Positions 10,142 through 21,660 of a stretch of DNA of 64,000 nucleotides are shown here, in pieces. The position numbers and the translations under genes are program-made. Each line of letters starts with the position of its first letter. The stretch's first letter is position 1. The DNA comes from Atherix ibis (taxonomy: Eukaryota; Arthropoda; Insecta; Diptera; Athericidae): NCBI GenBank assembly GCA_958298945.1, contig OY282608.1, forward strand, positions 77,052,806 to 77,116,805. Reading direction: 5' to 3'. The notes beneath the pieces were generated by a model. It worked only from the letters and a program-made list of their open reading frames with translations. It was not told the DNA's origin and ran no database searches.

Positions 10142-13080
10142 TTGTTGGTTTAATGGTTTGTTGGTTTTTGGTTTGTAGGCTTGTTTGTTTGTTGGTTTGT
10201 TGGTTTGTTCGTTTGTTCGTTTGTTGGCTTGTTGGTTTGTTGGTTTGTTGGTTTGTTGATTTGTTTGTTTGTTGGTTTGATCGTTTGTTGGCTTGTTGGT
10301 TTGTTGGCTTGTTGCCTTGTTGGCTTGTTGGCTTGTTGACTTGTTGGCTTGTTGGTTTGTTAGTTTGTTGGTTTGTTGGTTTGTTGGTTTGTTGGCTTGT
10401 TGGTTTGTTGGCTTGTTGGTTTGTTGGCTGGTTGGCTTGTTGGTTTGTTGGCTTGTTTGTTTGTTGGTTTGTTCGTTTGTTGGCTTGTTGGTTTGCTGGC
10501 TTGTTGGCTTGTTGGCATGTTGGTTTGTCGGTTTGTTGGTTTGTTGGTTTGTTGGTTTGTTAGTTTGCTGGTTTGTTGGTTTGTTGGTTTGCTGGTTTGT
10601 TGGTTTGTTGGTTTGCTGGTTTGTTGGTTTGTTGGTTTTTTGGTTTTTTGGTTTGTTGGCTTATTGGCTTGTTGGTTTGTTGGTTTGTTGGTTTGTTGGT
10701 TTGTTGGTTTCTTCGTTTGTTGGTTTTTTGGTTTCTTCGTTTGTTGGTTTTTCGGTTTGTTGGTTTGTTGGTTTGTTGGTTTGTTGGTTTTTTGGTTTGT
10801 TGGCTTGTTGGTTTGTTGGTTTGTTGGTTTGTTGGTTTGTTGGCTTCTTGGCTTGTAGGCAAGTTGGTTTGTTGGTTTGTTGGTTTGTTGGTTTTTTGGT
10901 TTGTTGGTTTGTTGGTTTGTTGGTTTGTTGGTTTGTTGGTTTGTTGGTTTGTTGGTTTTTTGGTTTGTTGGCTTGTTGGTTTGTTGGTTTGTTGGTTTGT
11001 TGGTTTGTTGGTTTGTTGGCTTCTTGGCTTGTTGGCAAGTTGGTTTGTTGGTTTTTTGGTTTGTTGGCTTATTGGTTTGTTGGTTTGTTGGTTTGTTGGT
11101 TTGTTGGTTTGTTGGTTTCTTCGTTTGCTGGTTTTTTGGTTTCTTCGTTTGTTGGTTTTTTGGTTTGTTGGTTTGTTGGTTTGTTGGTTTGTTGGTTTGT
11201 TGGTTTGTTGGTTTTTTGGTTTGTTGGCTTGTTGGTTTGTTGGTTTGTTGGTTTGTTGGTTTGTTGGCTTCTTGGCTTGTTGGCAAGTTAGTTTGTTGGT
11301 TTTTTGGTTTGTTGGCTTATTGGTTTGTTGGTTTGTTGGTTTGTTGGTTTGTTGGTTTGTTGGCTTGTTGGTTTGTTGGTTTTTTGGTTTTTTGGTTTGT
11401 TGGTTTGTTGGTTTGTTTGTTTGTTGGTTTCATCGTTTGTTGGCATGTTGGTTTGTTGGCTTGTTAGCTTGTTGGTATGTTGGTTTGTTGGTTTGTTAGT
11501 TTGTTTGTTTTTTGGTTTGTTGGCTTGTTGGCTTGTTGGTTTGTTGGTTTGTTGGTTTGTTGGCTTGTTGGTTTGTTGTTTTGTTGGTTTGCTTGTTTGT
11601 TGGTTTGTTGGTTTGTTGGTTTTTTGGTTTGTTGGTTTGTTGGTTTGTTGGTTTGCTGGTTTAATGGTTTGTTGGTTTTTGGTTTGTAGGCTTGTTTGTT
11701 TGTTGGTTTGTTGGTTTGTTCGTTTGTTCGTTTGTTGGCTTGTTGGTTTGTTGGTTTGTTGGTTTGTTGATTTGTTTGTTTGTTGGTTTGATCGTTTGTT
11801 GGCTTGTTGGTTTGTTGGCTTGTTGCCTTGTTGGCTTGTTGGCTTGTTGACTTGTTGGCTTGTTGGTTTGTTAGTTTGTTGGTTTGTTGGTTTGTTGGTT
11901 TGTTGGCTTGTTGGTTTGTTGGCTTGTTGGTTTGTTGGCTGGTTGGCTTGTTGGTTTGTTGGCTTGTTTGTTTGTTGGTTTGTTCGTTTGTTGGCTTGTT
12001 GGTTTGCTGGCTTGTTGGCTTGTTGGCATGTTGGTTTGTCGGTTTGTTGGTTTGTTGGTTTGTTGGTTTGTTAGTTTGCTGGTTTGTTGGTTTGTTGGTT
12101 TGCTGGTTTGTTGGTTTGTTGGTTTGCTGGTTTGTTGGTTTGTTGGTTTTTTTGGTTTTTTGGTTTGTTGGCTTATTGGCTTGTTGGTTTGTTGGTTTGT
12201 TGGTTTGTTGGTTTGTTGGTTTCTTCGTTTGTTGGTTTTTTGGTTTTTTCGTTTGTTGGTTTTTCGGTTTGTTGGTTTGTTGGTTTGTTGGTTTGTTGGT
12301 TTGTTGGTTTTTTGGTTTGTTGGCTTGTTGGTTTGTTGGTTTGTTGGTTTGTTGGTTTGTTGGCTTCTTGGCTTGTAGGCAAGTTGGTTTGTTGGTTTGT
12401 TGGTTTGTTGGTTTTTTGGTTTGTTGGTTTGTTGGTTTGTTGGTTTGTTGGTTTGTTGGTTTGTTGGTTTGTTGGTTTTTTGGTTTGTTGGCTTGTTGGT
12501 TTGTTGGTTTGTTGGTTTGTTGGTTTGTTGGTTTGTTGGCTTCTTGGCTTGTTGGCAAGTTGGTTTGTTGGTTTTTTGGTTTGTTGGCTTATTGGTTTGT
12601 TGGTTTGTTGGTTTGTTGGTTTGTTGGTTTGTTGGTTTCTTCGTTTGCTGGTTTTTTGGTTTCTTCGTTTGTTGGTTTTTTGGTTTGTTGGTTTGTTGGT
12701 TTGTTGGTTTGTTGGTTTGTTGGTTTGTTGGTTTTTTGGTTTGTTGGCTTGTTGGTTTGTTGGTTTGTTGGTTTGTTGGTTTGTTGGCTGCTTGGCTTGT
12801 TGGCAAGTTAGTTTGTTGGTTTTTTGGTTTGTTGGCTTATTGGTTTGTTGGTTTGTTGGTTTGTTGGTTTGTTGGTTTGTTGGCTTGTTGGTTTGTTGGT
12901 TTTTTGGTTTTTTGGTTTGTTGGTTTGTTGGTTTGTTTGTTTGTTGGTTTCATCGTTTGTTGGCATGTTGGTTTGTTGGCTTGTTAGCTTGTTGGTATGT
13001 TGGTTTGTTGGTTTGTTAGTTTGTTTGTTTTTTGGTTTGTTGGCTTGTTGGCTTGTTGGTTTGTTGGTTTGTTGGTTTGT
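10142..13080 (+). repeat. Two copies of a unit of about 1.51 kb
   Basis: TAATGG at 10,151 matches 11,662, a spacing of 1,511 bases (one less than 189 octamers). The modules that follow keep this spacing to about 10,640. There copy 2 has one extra T in a T run (near 12,147) and then one extra octamer, giving a spacing of 1,520 up to about 11,560 and 13,080. The copies differ by few substitutions; for example GGCTTCTT in copy 1 is GGCTGCTT near 12,787 in copy 2. The non-multiple-of-8 spacing places a one-base indel inside the unit. Confidence 0.87.
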
Positions 13081-15240
13081 TGGCTTGTTGGTTTGTTGGT
13101 TTGTTGGTTTGTTGGTTTGTTGGTTTGCTGGTTTGTTGGTTTGTTTGATTGTTGGTTTGTTCGTTTGTTGGCTTGTTGGTTTATTGGTTTGTTGGTTTGT
13201 TGGTTTGTTGGTTTGTTGGTTTGTTGTTTTGTTGGTTTGCTTGTTTGTTGGTTTGTTGGTTTGTTGGTTTTTTGGTTTGTTTGTTTGTTGGTTTGTTGGT
13301 TTGTTGGTTTCTTCGTTTGTTGGTTTTTTGGTTTGTTCGTTTATTGGTTTTTTGGTTTGTTGGTTTGTTGGTTTGTTGGTTAGTTGGTTTGTTGGTTTTT
13401 TGGTTTGTTGGCTTGTTGGTTTGTTGGTTTGTTGGTTTGTTGGTTTGTTGGCTTCTTGGCTTGTTGGCAAGGTGGTTTGTTGGTTTGTTGGTTTGTTGGT
13501 TTTTTGGTTTGTTGGCTTATTGGTTTGTTGGTTTGTTGGTTTGTTGGTTTGTTGGTTTGTTGGTTTCTTCGTTTGCTGGTTTTTTGGTTTCTTCGTTTGT
13601 TGGTTTTTTGGTTTGTTGGTTTGTTGGTTTCTTGGTTTGTTGGTTTGTTGGTTTGTTGGTTTGTTGGTTTTTTGGTTTGTTGGCTTGTTGGTTTGTTGGT
13701 TTGTTGGTTTGTTGGTTTGTTGGCTTCTTGGCTTGTTGGCAAGTTAGTTTGTTGGTTTTTTGGTTTGTTGGCTTATTGGTTTGTTGGTTTGTTGGTTTGT
13801 TGGTTTGTTGGTTTGTTGGCTTGTTGGTTTGTTGGTTTTTTGGTTTTTTGGTTTGTTGGTTTCTTGGTTTGTTTGTTTGTTGGTTTCATCGTTTGTTGGC
13901 TTGTTGGTTTGTTGGCTTGTTAGCTTGTTGGTATGTTGGTTTGTTGGTTTGTTAGTTTGTTTGTTTTTTGGTTTGTTGGCTTGTTGGCTTGTTGGTTTGT
14001 TGGTTTGTTGGTTTGTTGGCTTGTTGGTTTGTTGGTTTGTTGGTTTGTTGGTTTGTTGGTTTGTTGGTTTGCTGGTTTGTTGGTTTGTTTGATTGTTGGT
14101 TTGTTAGTTTGTTGGCTTGTTGGTTTATTGGTTTGTTGGTTTGTTGGTTTGTTGGTTTGTTGGTTTGTTGGTTTGTTGGTTTGTTGTTTTGTTGGTTTGC
14201 TTGTTTGTTGGTTTGTTGGTTTGTTGGTTTTTTGGTTTGTTTGTTTGTTGGTTTGTTGGTTTGTTGGTTTCTTCGTTTGTTGGTTTTTTGGTTTCTTCGT
14301 TTATTGGTTTTTTGGTTTGTTGGTTTGTTGGTTTGTTGGTTTATTGGTTTGTTGGTTTTTTGGTTTGTTGGCTTGTTGGTTTGTTGGTTTGTTGGTTTGT
14401 TGGTTTGTTGGCTTCTTGGCTTGTTAGCAAGGTGGTTTGTTGGTTTGTTGGTTTGTTGGTTTGTTGGTTTTTTGGTTTGTTGGCTTATTGGTTTGTTGGT
14501 TTGTTGGTTTGTTGGTTTGTTGGTTTGTTGGTTTCTTCGTTTGTTGGTTTTTTGGTTTCTTCGTTTGTTGGTTTTTTGGTTTGTTGGTTGGTTGGTTTGT
14601 TGGTTTGTTGGTTTGTTGGTTTGTTGGTTTGTTGGTTTTTTGGTTTGTTGGCATGTTGGTTTGTTGGTTTGTTGGTTTGTTGGTTTGTTGGCTTCTTGGC
14701 TTGTTGGCAAGTTGGTTTGTTCGTTTATTGGTTTGTTGGCTTATTGGTTTGTTGGTTTGTTGGTTTGTTGGTTTGTTGGTTTGTTGGCTTGTTGGTTTGT
14801 TGGTTTTTTGGTTTTTTGGTTTTTTGGTTTGTTGGTTTGTTGGTTTGTTGGCTTGTTAGTTTGTTGGTTTCATCTTTTGTTGCCTTGTTGGTTTGTTGGC
14901 TTGTTGGCTTGTTGGCATGTTGGTTTGTTGGTTTGTTAGTTTGTTGGTTTTTTGGTTTGTTGGCTTGTTGGCTTGTTGGTTTGTTGGTTTGTTGGTTTGT
15001 TGGCTTGTTGGTTTGTTGGTTTGTTGTTTTGTTGGTTTGTTGGTTTGTTTGATTGTTGGTTTGTTCGTTTGTTGGCTTGTTGGTTTATTGGTTTCTTGGT
15101 TTGTTGGTTTGTTGGTTTGTTGGTTTGTTGTTTTGTTGGTTTGCTTGTTTGTTGGTTTGTTGGTTTGTTGGTTTTTTGGATTGTTTGTTTGTTGGCTTGT
15201 TGGCTTGTTGGTCTGTTAGTTTGTTTGTTTGTTGGTTTGT
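13080..15240 (+). repeat. Degenerate left-subfamily block
   Basis: This block carries two more copies of the TTTCATCG module (about 12,948 and 13,884), a GGCAAGGTGG variant near 13,467 and a further mutated TTAGCAAGGTGG near 14,424. It ends in the CATCTTTT form near 14,871. No single higher-order period dominates. From about 14,950 the order of variants begins to match the block that starts near 4,345. Confidence 0.7.
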
Positions 15241-15820
15241 TGGTTTGTCGGGTTATTTGTTTGTTGGTTTGTTGGTTTTTGTTGGTTTGTTGGTTTGTTT
15301 GTTTGTTGGTTTGTTGGTTTGTTAGTTTGTTGGTTTGTTGTTGTTTGTTGGTTTGTTGGTTTGTTGGTTTGTTGGTTTGTTGGTTTTTTAGTTTGTTGGT
15401 TTGTTGGTTTGTTCGTTTGTTGGTTTGTTGGTTTGTTGGTTTGTTGGTTTGTTGGTTTGTTCGTTTGTTTGTTTGTTGGTTTGTTCGTTTGTTGGTTTGT
15501 TGGTTTGTTCGTTTGTTGGTTTGTTGGTTTGCTGTTTTGTTGGTTTGTTCGTTTGTTGGTTTGTTGGTTTGTTGGTTTGTTGGCTTGTTGGTTTGTTGGT
15601 TTGTTGGCTTGTTGGTTTGTTGGTTTGTTGGTTTGTTGGTTTGTTGGCTTGTTGCGTTTTTTGGTTTGTTGGTTTGTTGGTTTGTTGGTTTGTTGGTTTG
15701 TTGGTTTGTTGGTTTGTTGGTTTGTTGGTTTGTTGGTTTGTTGGTTTGTTGGTTTGTTGGTTTGTTGGTTTGTTGGTTTGTTGGTTTGTTGGTTTAATGG
15801 TTTGTTGTTTTTTGGTTTGT
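15053..15820 (+). repeat. Dispersed copy of the block at 4.47-5.2 kb
   Basis: The variant order here matches 4,469-5,205 at a spacing of 10,584 bases (1,323 octamers): the TTTGATTGTTGG end, TTTCTTGG, GGTCTGTTAG, GTCGGGTTAT (4,663 and 15,247) and TTGTTGTTG all correspond. The match continues through TTGCGTTTTTTGG to TAATGG at 15,795. The array therefore holds long-range as well as adjacent copies. The pure consensus tract at about 15,663-15,792 lies inside it. Confidence 0.82.
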
Positions 15821-15954
15821 AGGCTTGTTTGTTTGTTGGTTTGTTGGTTTGTTCGTTTGTTCGTTTGTTGGCTTGTTGGTTTGTTGGTTTGTTGGTTTGT
15901 TGATTTGTTTGTTTGTTGGTTTGATCGTTTGTTGGCTTGTTGGTTTGTTGGCTT

Positions 15955-16300
15955 GTTGGTTTGTTGGCTGGTTGGCTTTTGGTTTGTTGGCTTGTTTGTT
16001 TGTTGGTTTGTTCGTTTGTTGGCTTGTTGGTTTGCTGGCTTGTTGGCTTGTTGGCATGTTGGTTTGTTGGTTTGTTGGTTTGTTGGTTTGTTGGTTTGTT
16101 AGTTTGCTGGTTTGTTGGTTTGTTGGTTTGTTGGTTTGTTGGTTTGTTGGCTTGTTGGTTTGTTGGCTTGTTGGTTTGTTGGCTGGTTGGCTTGTTGGTT
16201 TGTTGGCTTGTTTGTTTGTTGGTTTGTTCGTTTGTTGGCTTGTTGGTTTGCTGGCTTGTTGGCTTGTTGGCATGTTGGTTTGTTGGTTTGTTGGTTTGTT
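15955..16300 (+). repeat. Short 216-bp tandem duplication (27 octamers)
   Basis: GGCATG at 16,053 and 16,269, and the preceding GGCTGGTTGG and TTTGCTGG variants, repeat at about 216 bases. Copy 1 has a shortened unit, GGCTTTTGG near 15,973, where copy 2 has GGCTTGTTGG. That three-base deletion breaks the octamer phase in copy 1 only. Confidence 0.75.
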
Positions 16301-17279
16301 GGTTTGTTAGTTTGCTGGTTTGTTGGTTTGTTGGTTTGCTGGTTTTTTGGTTTTTTGGTTTGTTGGCTTATTGGCTTGTTGGTTTGTTGGTTTGTTGGTT
16401 TGTTGGTTTGTTGGTTTCTTCGTTTGTTGGTTTTTTGGTTTCTTCGTTTGTTGATTTTTTGGTTTGTTGGTTTGTTGGTTTGTTTGTTTGTTGGTTTGTT
16501 GGTTTTTTGGTTTGTTGGCTTGTTGGTTTGTTGGTTTGTTGGTTTGTTGGTTTGTTGGCTTCTTGGCTTGTTGGCAAGTTGGTTTGTTGGTTTGTTGGTT
16601 TGTTGGTTTGTTGGTTTTTTGGTTTGTTGGTTTTTTGGTTTGTTGGTTTGTTGGTTTGTTGGTTTGTTGGTTTTTTGGTTTGTTGGCTTGTTGGTTTGTT
16701 GGTTTGTTGGTTTGTTGGTTTGTTGGCTTCTTGGCTTGTTGGCAAGTTGGTTAGTTGGTTTTTTGGTTTGTTGGCTTATTGGTTTGTTGGGTTGTTGGTT
16801 TGTTGGTTTGTTGGTTTGTTGGTTTCTTCGTTTGCTGGTTTTTTGGTTTCTTCGTTTGTTGGTTTTTTGGTTTGTTGGTTTGTTGGTTTGTTGGTTTGTT
16901 GGTTTGTTGGTTTGTTGGTTTTTTGGTTTGTTGGCTTGTTGATTTGTTGGTTTGTTGGTTTGTTGGTTTGTTGGCTTCTTGGCTTGTTGGCAAGTCAGTT
17001 TGTTGGTTTTTTGGTTTGTTGGCTTATTGGTTTGTTGGTTTGTTGGTTTGTTGGTTTGTTGGTTTGTTGGTTTGTTGGCTTGTTGGTTTGTTGGTTTTTT
17101 GTTTTTTTGTTTTGTTGGTTTGTTGGTTTGTTTGTTTGTTGGTTTCATCGTTTGTTGGCTTGTTGGTTTGTTGGCTTGTTAGCTTGTTGGTATGTTGGTT
17201 TGTTGGTTTGTTAGTTTGTTTGTTTTTTGGTTTGTTGGCTTGTTGGCTTGTTGGTTTGTTGGTTTGTTGGTTTGTTGGC

Positions 17280-20200
17280 TTGTTGGTTTGTTGGTTTGTT
17301 GGTTTGTTGGTTTGTTGGTTTGCTGGTTTGTTGGTTTGTTTGATTGTTGGTTTGTTCGTTTGTTGGCTTGTTGGTTTATTGGTTTGTTGGTTTGTTGGTT
17401 TGTTGGTTTGTTGGTTTGTTGGTTTGTTGTTTTGTTGGTTTGCTTATTTGTTGGTTTGTTGGTTTGTTGGTTTTTTGGCTTGTTTGTTTGTTGGTTTGTT
17501 GGTTTGTTTGTTTGTTGGTTTCTTCGTTTGTTGGTTTTTTGGTTTCTTCGTTTATTGGTTTTTTGGTTTGTTGGTTTGTTGGTTTGTTGGTTTGTTGGTT
17601 TGTTGGTTTGTTGGTTTTTTGGTTTGTTGGCTTGTTGGTTTGTTGGTTTGTTGGTTTGTTGGTTTGTTGGCTTCTTGGCTTGTTGGCAAGGTGGTTTGTT
17701 GGTTTGTTGGTTTGTTGGTTTGTTGGTTTGTTGGTTTTTTGGTTTGTTGGCTTATTGGTTTGTTGGTTTGTTGGTTTGTTGGTTTGTTGGTTTGTTGGTT
17801 TGTTGGTTTCTTCGTTTGTTGGTTTTTTGGTTTCTTCGTTTGTTGGTTTTTTGGTTTGTTGGTTTGTTGGTTTGTTGGTTTGTTGGTTTGTTGGTTTGTT
17901 GGTTTGTTGGTTTGTTGGTTTTTTGGTTTGTTGGCTTGTTGGTTTGTTGGTTTGTTGGTTTGTTGGTTTGTTGGCTTCTTGGCTTGTTGGCAAGTTGGCT
18001 TGTTGGTTTTTTGGTTTGTTGGCTTATTGGTTTGTTGGTTTGTTGGTTTGTTGGTTTGTTGGCTTGTTGGTTTGTTGGTTTTTTGGTTTTTTGGTTTGTT
18101 GGTTTGTTGGTTTGTTTGTTTGTTGGTTTCATCTTTTGTTGGCTTGTTGGTTTGTTGGCTTGTTGGCTTGTTGGCATGTTGGTTTGTTGGTTTGTTAGTT
18201 TGTTGGTTTTTTGGTTTGTTGGCTTGTTGGCTTGTTGGTTTGTTGGTTTGTTGGCTTGTTGGTTTGTTGGTTTGTTGTTTTGTTGGTTTGTTGGTTTGTT
18301 GGTTTGTTGGTTTGTTGGTTTGTTGGTTTGTTTGATTGTTGGTTTGTTCGTTTGTTGGCTTGTTGGTTTATTGGTTTGTTGGTTTGTTGGTTTGTTGGTT
18401 TGTTGGTTTGTTGTTTTGTTGGTTTGCTTGTTTGTTGGTTTGTTGGTTTGTTGGTTTTTTGGCTTGTTTGTTTGTTGGCTTGTTGGCTTGTTGGTCTGTT
18501 AGTTTGTTTGTCTGTTGGTTTGTTTGTTTGTCGGGTTATTTGTTTGTTGGTTTGTTGGTTTTTGTTAGTTTGTTGGTTTGTTTGTTTGTTGGTTTGTTGG
18601 TTTGTTAGTTTGTTGGTTTGTTGTTTTTTGTTGGTTTGTTGGTTTGTTGGTTTGTTGGTTAGTTGGTTTTTTGATTTGTTGGTTTGTTGGTTTGTTGGTT
18701 TGTTCGTTTGTTGGTTTGTTGGTTTGTTAGTTTGTTGGTTTATTGGTTTGTTGGTTTGTTTGTTTGTTGGTTTGTTCGTTTTTGGTTTGTAGGCTTGTTT
18801 GTTTGTTGGTTTGTTGGTTTGTTCGTTTGTTCATTTGTTGGCTTGTTGGTGAGTTGGTTTGTTGGTTTGTTGGTTTGTTTGTTTGTTGGTTTGTTTGTTT
18901 GTTGGCTTGTTGCCTTGTTGGCTTGTTTGTTTGTTGGTTTGTTGGTTTGTTGGTTTGTTGGTTTGCTGGTTTGTTGGTTTGTTGGTTTGTTGGTTTGTTG
19001 GTTTGTTGGTTTGTTGGTTTGTTGGTTTTTGGGTTTGTTGGCTTATTGGTTTGTTGGTTTGTTGGTTTTTTGGTTTGTTGGTTTGTTGGTTTCTTCGTTT
19101 GTTGGTTTTTTGGTTTCTTCGTTTGTTGGTTTTTTGGTTTGTTGGTTTGTTGGTTTGTTGGTTTGTTGGTTTTTTGGTTTGTTGGCTTGTTGGTTTGTTA
19201 GTTTTTTGGTTTGTTGGTTTGTTGGCTTCTTGGCTTGTTGGCAAGTTGGTTTGTTGGTTTGTTGGTTTGTTGGTTTGTTGGTTTTTTGGTTTGTTGGTTT
19301 GTTCGTTTGTTGGCTTGTTGGTTTCTTCGTTTGTTGGTTTTTTGGTTTCTTCGTTTGTTGGTTTTTTGGTTTGTTGGTTTGTTGGTTTGTTGGTTTGTTT
19401 GTTTGTTGGTTTGTTTGTTTGTTGGTTTGTTCGTTTGTTGGCTTGTTGGTTTGTTGGCTTGTTACCTTGTTGGCTTGTTGGTTTGTTGGTTTGTTGGTTT
19501 GTTGGTTTGTTGGTTTGCTGGTTTGTTGGTTTGTTTGATTGTTGGTTTGTTCGTTTGTTGGCTTGTTGGTTTATTGGTTTGTTGGTTTGTTGGTTTGTTG
19601 GTTTGTTGGTTTGTTGGTTTGTTGTTTTGTTGGTTTGCTTATTTGTTGGTTTGTTGGTTTGTTGGTTTTTTGGCTTGTTTGTTTGTTGGTTTGTTGGTTT
19701 GTTTGTTTGTTGGTTTCTTCGTTTGTTGGTTTTTTGGTTTCTTCGTTTATTGGTTTTTTGGTTTGTTGGTTTGTTGGTTTGTTGGTTTGTTGGTTTGTTG
19801 GTTTGTTGGTTTTTTGGTTTGTTGGCTTGTTGGTTTGTTGGTTTGTTGGTTTGTTGGTTTGTTGGCTTCTTGGCTTGTTGGCAAGGTGGTTTGTTGGTTT
19901 GTTGGTTTGTTGGTTTGTTGGTTTGTTGGTTTTTTGGTTTGTTGGCTTATTGGTTTGTTGGTTTGTTGGTTTGTTGGTTTGTTGGTTTGTTGGTTTGTTG
20001 GTTTCTTCGTTTGTTGGTTTTTTGGTTTCTTCGTTTGTTGGTTTTTTGGTTTGTTGGTTTGTTGGTTTGTTGGTTTGTTGGTTTGTTGGTTTGTTGGTTT
20101 GTTGGTTTGTTGGTTTTTTGGTTTGTTGGCTTGTTGGTTTGTTGGTTTGTTGGTTTGTTGGTTTGTTGGCTTCTTGGCTTGTTGGCAAGTTGGCTTGTTG

Positions 20201-21660
20201 GTTTTTTGGTTTGTTGGCTTATTGGTTTGTTGGTTTGTTGGTTTGTTGGCTTGTTGGTTTGTTGGTTTTTTGGTTTTTTGGTTTGTTGGTTTGTTGGTTT
20301 GTTTGTTTGTTGGTTTCATCTTTTGTTGGCTTGTTGGTTTGTTGGCTTGTTGGCTTGTTGGCATGTTGGTTTGTTGGTTTGTTAGTTTGTTGGTTTTTTG
20401 GTTTGTTGGCTTGTTGGCTTGTTGGTTTGTTGGTTTGTTGGCTTGTTGGTTTGTTGGTTTGTTGTTTTGTTGGTTTGTTGGTTTGTTGGTTTGTTGGTTT
20501 GTTGGTTTGTTGGTTTGTTTGATTATTGGTTTGTTCGTTTGTTGGCTTGTTGGTTTATTGGTTTGTTGGTTTGTTGGTTTGTTGGTTTGTTGGTTTGTTG
20601 TTTTGTTGGTTTGCTTGTTTGTTGGTTTGTTGGTTTGTTGGTTTTTTGGCTTGTTTGTTTCTTGGCTTGTTGGCTTGTTGGTCTGTTAGTTTGTTTGTCT
20701 GTTGGTTTGTTTGTTTGTCGGGTTATTTGTTTGTTGGTTTGTTGGTTTTTGTTAGTTTGTTGGTTTGTTTGTTTGTTGGTTTGTTGGTTTGTTAGTTTGT
20801 TGGTTTGTTGTTTTTTGTTGGTTTGTTGGTTTGTTGGTTTGTTGGTTAGTTGGTTTTTTGGTTTGTTGGTTTGTTGGTTTGTTGGTTTGTTCGTTTGTTG
20901 GTTTGTTGGTTTGTTAGTTTGTTGGTTTATTGGTTTGTTGGTTTGTTTGTTTGTTGGTTTGTTGGTTTTTGGTTTGTAGGCTTGTTTGTTTGTTGGTTTG
21001 TTGGTTTGTTCGTTTGTTCATTTGTTGGCTTGTTGGTGAGTTGGTTTGTTGGTTTGTTGGTTTGTTTGTTTGTTGGTTTGTTTGTTTGTTGGCTTGTTGC
21101 CTTGTTGGCTTGTTTGTTTGTTGGTTTGTTGGTTTGTTGGTTTGTTGGTTTGCTGGTTTGTTGGTTTGTTGGTTTGTTGGTTTGTTGGTTTGTTGGTTTG
21201 TTGGTTTGTTGGTTTTTTGGTTTGTTGGCTTATTGGTTTGTTGGTTTGTTGGTTTTTTGGTTTGTTGGTTTGTTGGTTTCTTCGTTTGTTGGTTTTTGGT
21301 TTCTTCGTTTGTTGGTTTTTTGGTTTGTTGGTTTGTTGGTTTGTTGGTTTGTTGGTTTTTTGGTTTGTTGGCTTGTTGGTTTGTTAGTTTTTTGGTTTGT
21401 TGGTTTGTTGGCTTCTTGGCTTGTTGGCAAGTTGGTTTGTTGGTTTGTTGGTTTGTTGGTTTGTTGGTTTTTTGGTTTGTTGGTTTGTTCGTTTGTTGGC
21501 TTGTTGGTTTCTTCGTTTGTTGGTTTTTTGGTTTCTTCGTTTGTTGGTTTTTTGGTTTGTTGGTTTGTTGGTTTGTTGGTTTGTTGGTTTGTTTGTTTGT
21601 TGGTTTGTTTGTTTGTTGGTTTGTTCGTTTGTTGGCTTGTTGGTTTGTTGGCTTGTTACC
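17280..21660 (+). repeat. Two tandem copies of a unit of about 2.19 kb
   Basis: The TTTGATTGTTGG block at about 17,338 recurs at about 19,533, and 17,376-17,993 matches 19,571-20,188 at a spacing of 2,195. The spacing then drops to 2,187 (one octamer lost before about 20,220) and to 2,186 after a single T is lost in the TTCTTCG module near 21,297. Landmarks include CATCTTTT (18,130 and 20,317), GTCGGGTTAT (18,530 and 20,717) and TTGTAGG (18,787 and 20,974). Copies differ by scattered single bases, such as TTTGATTG against TTTGATTA near 20,519. The junction between copies is near 19,474. Confidence 0.87.
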
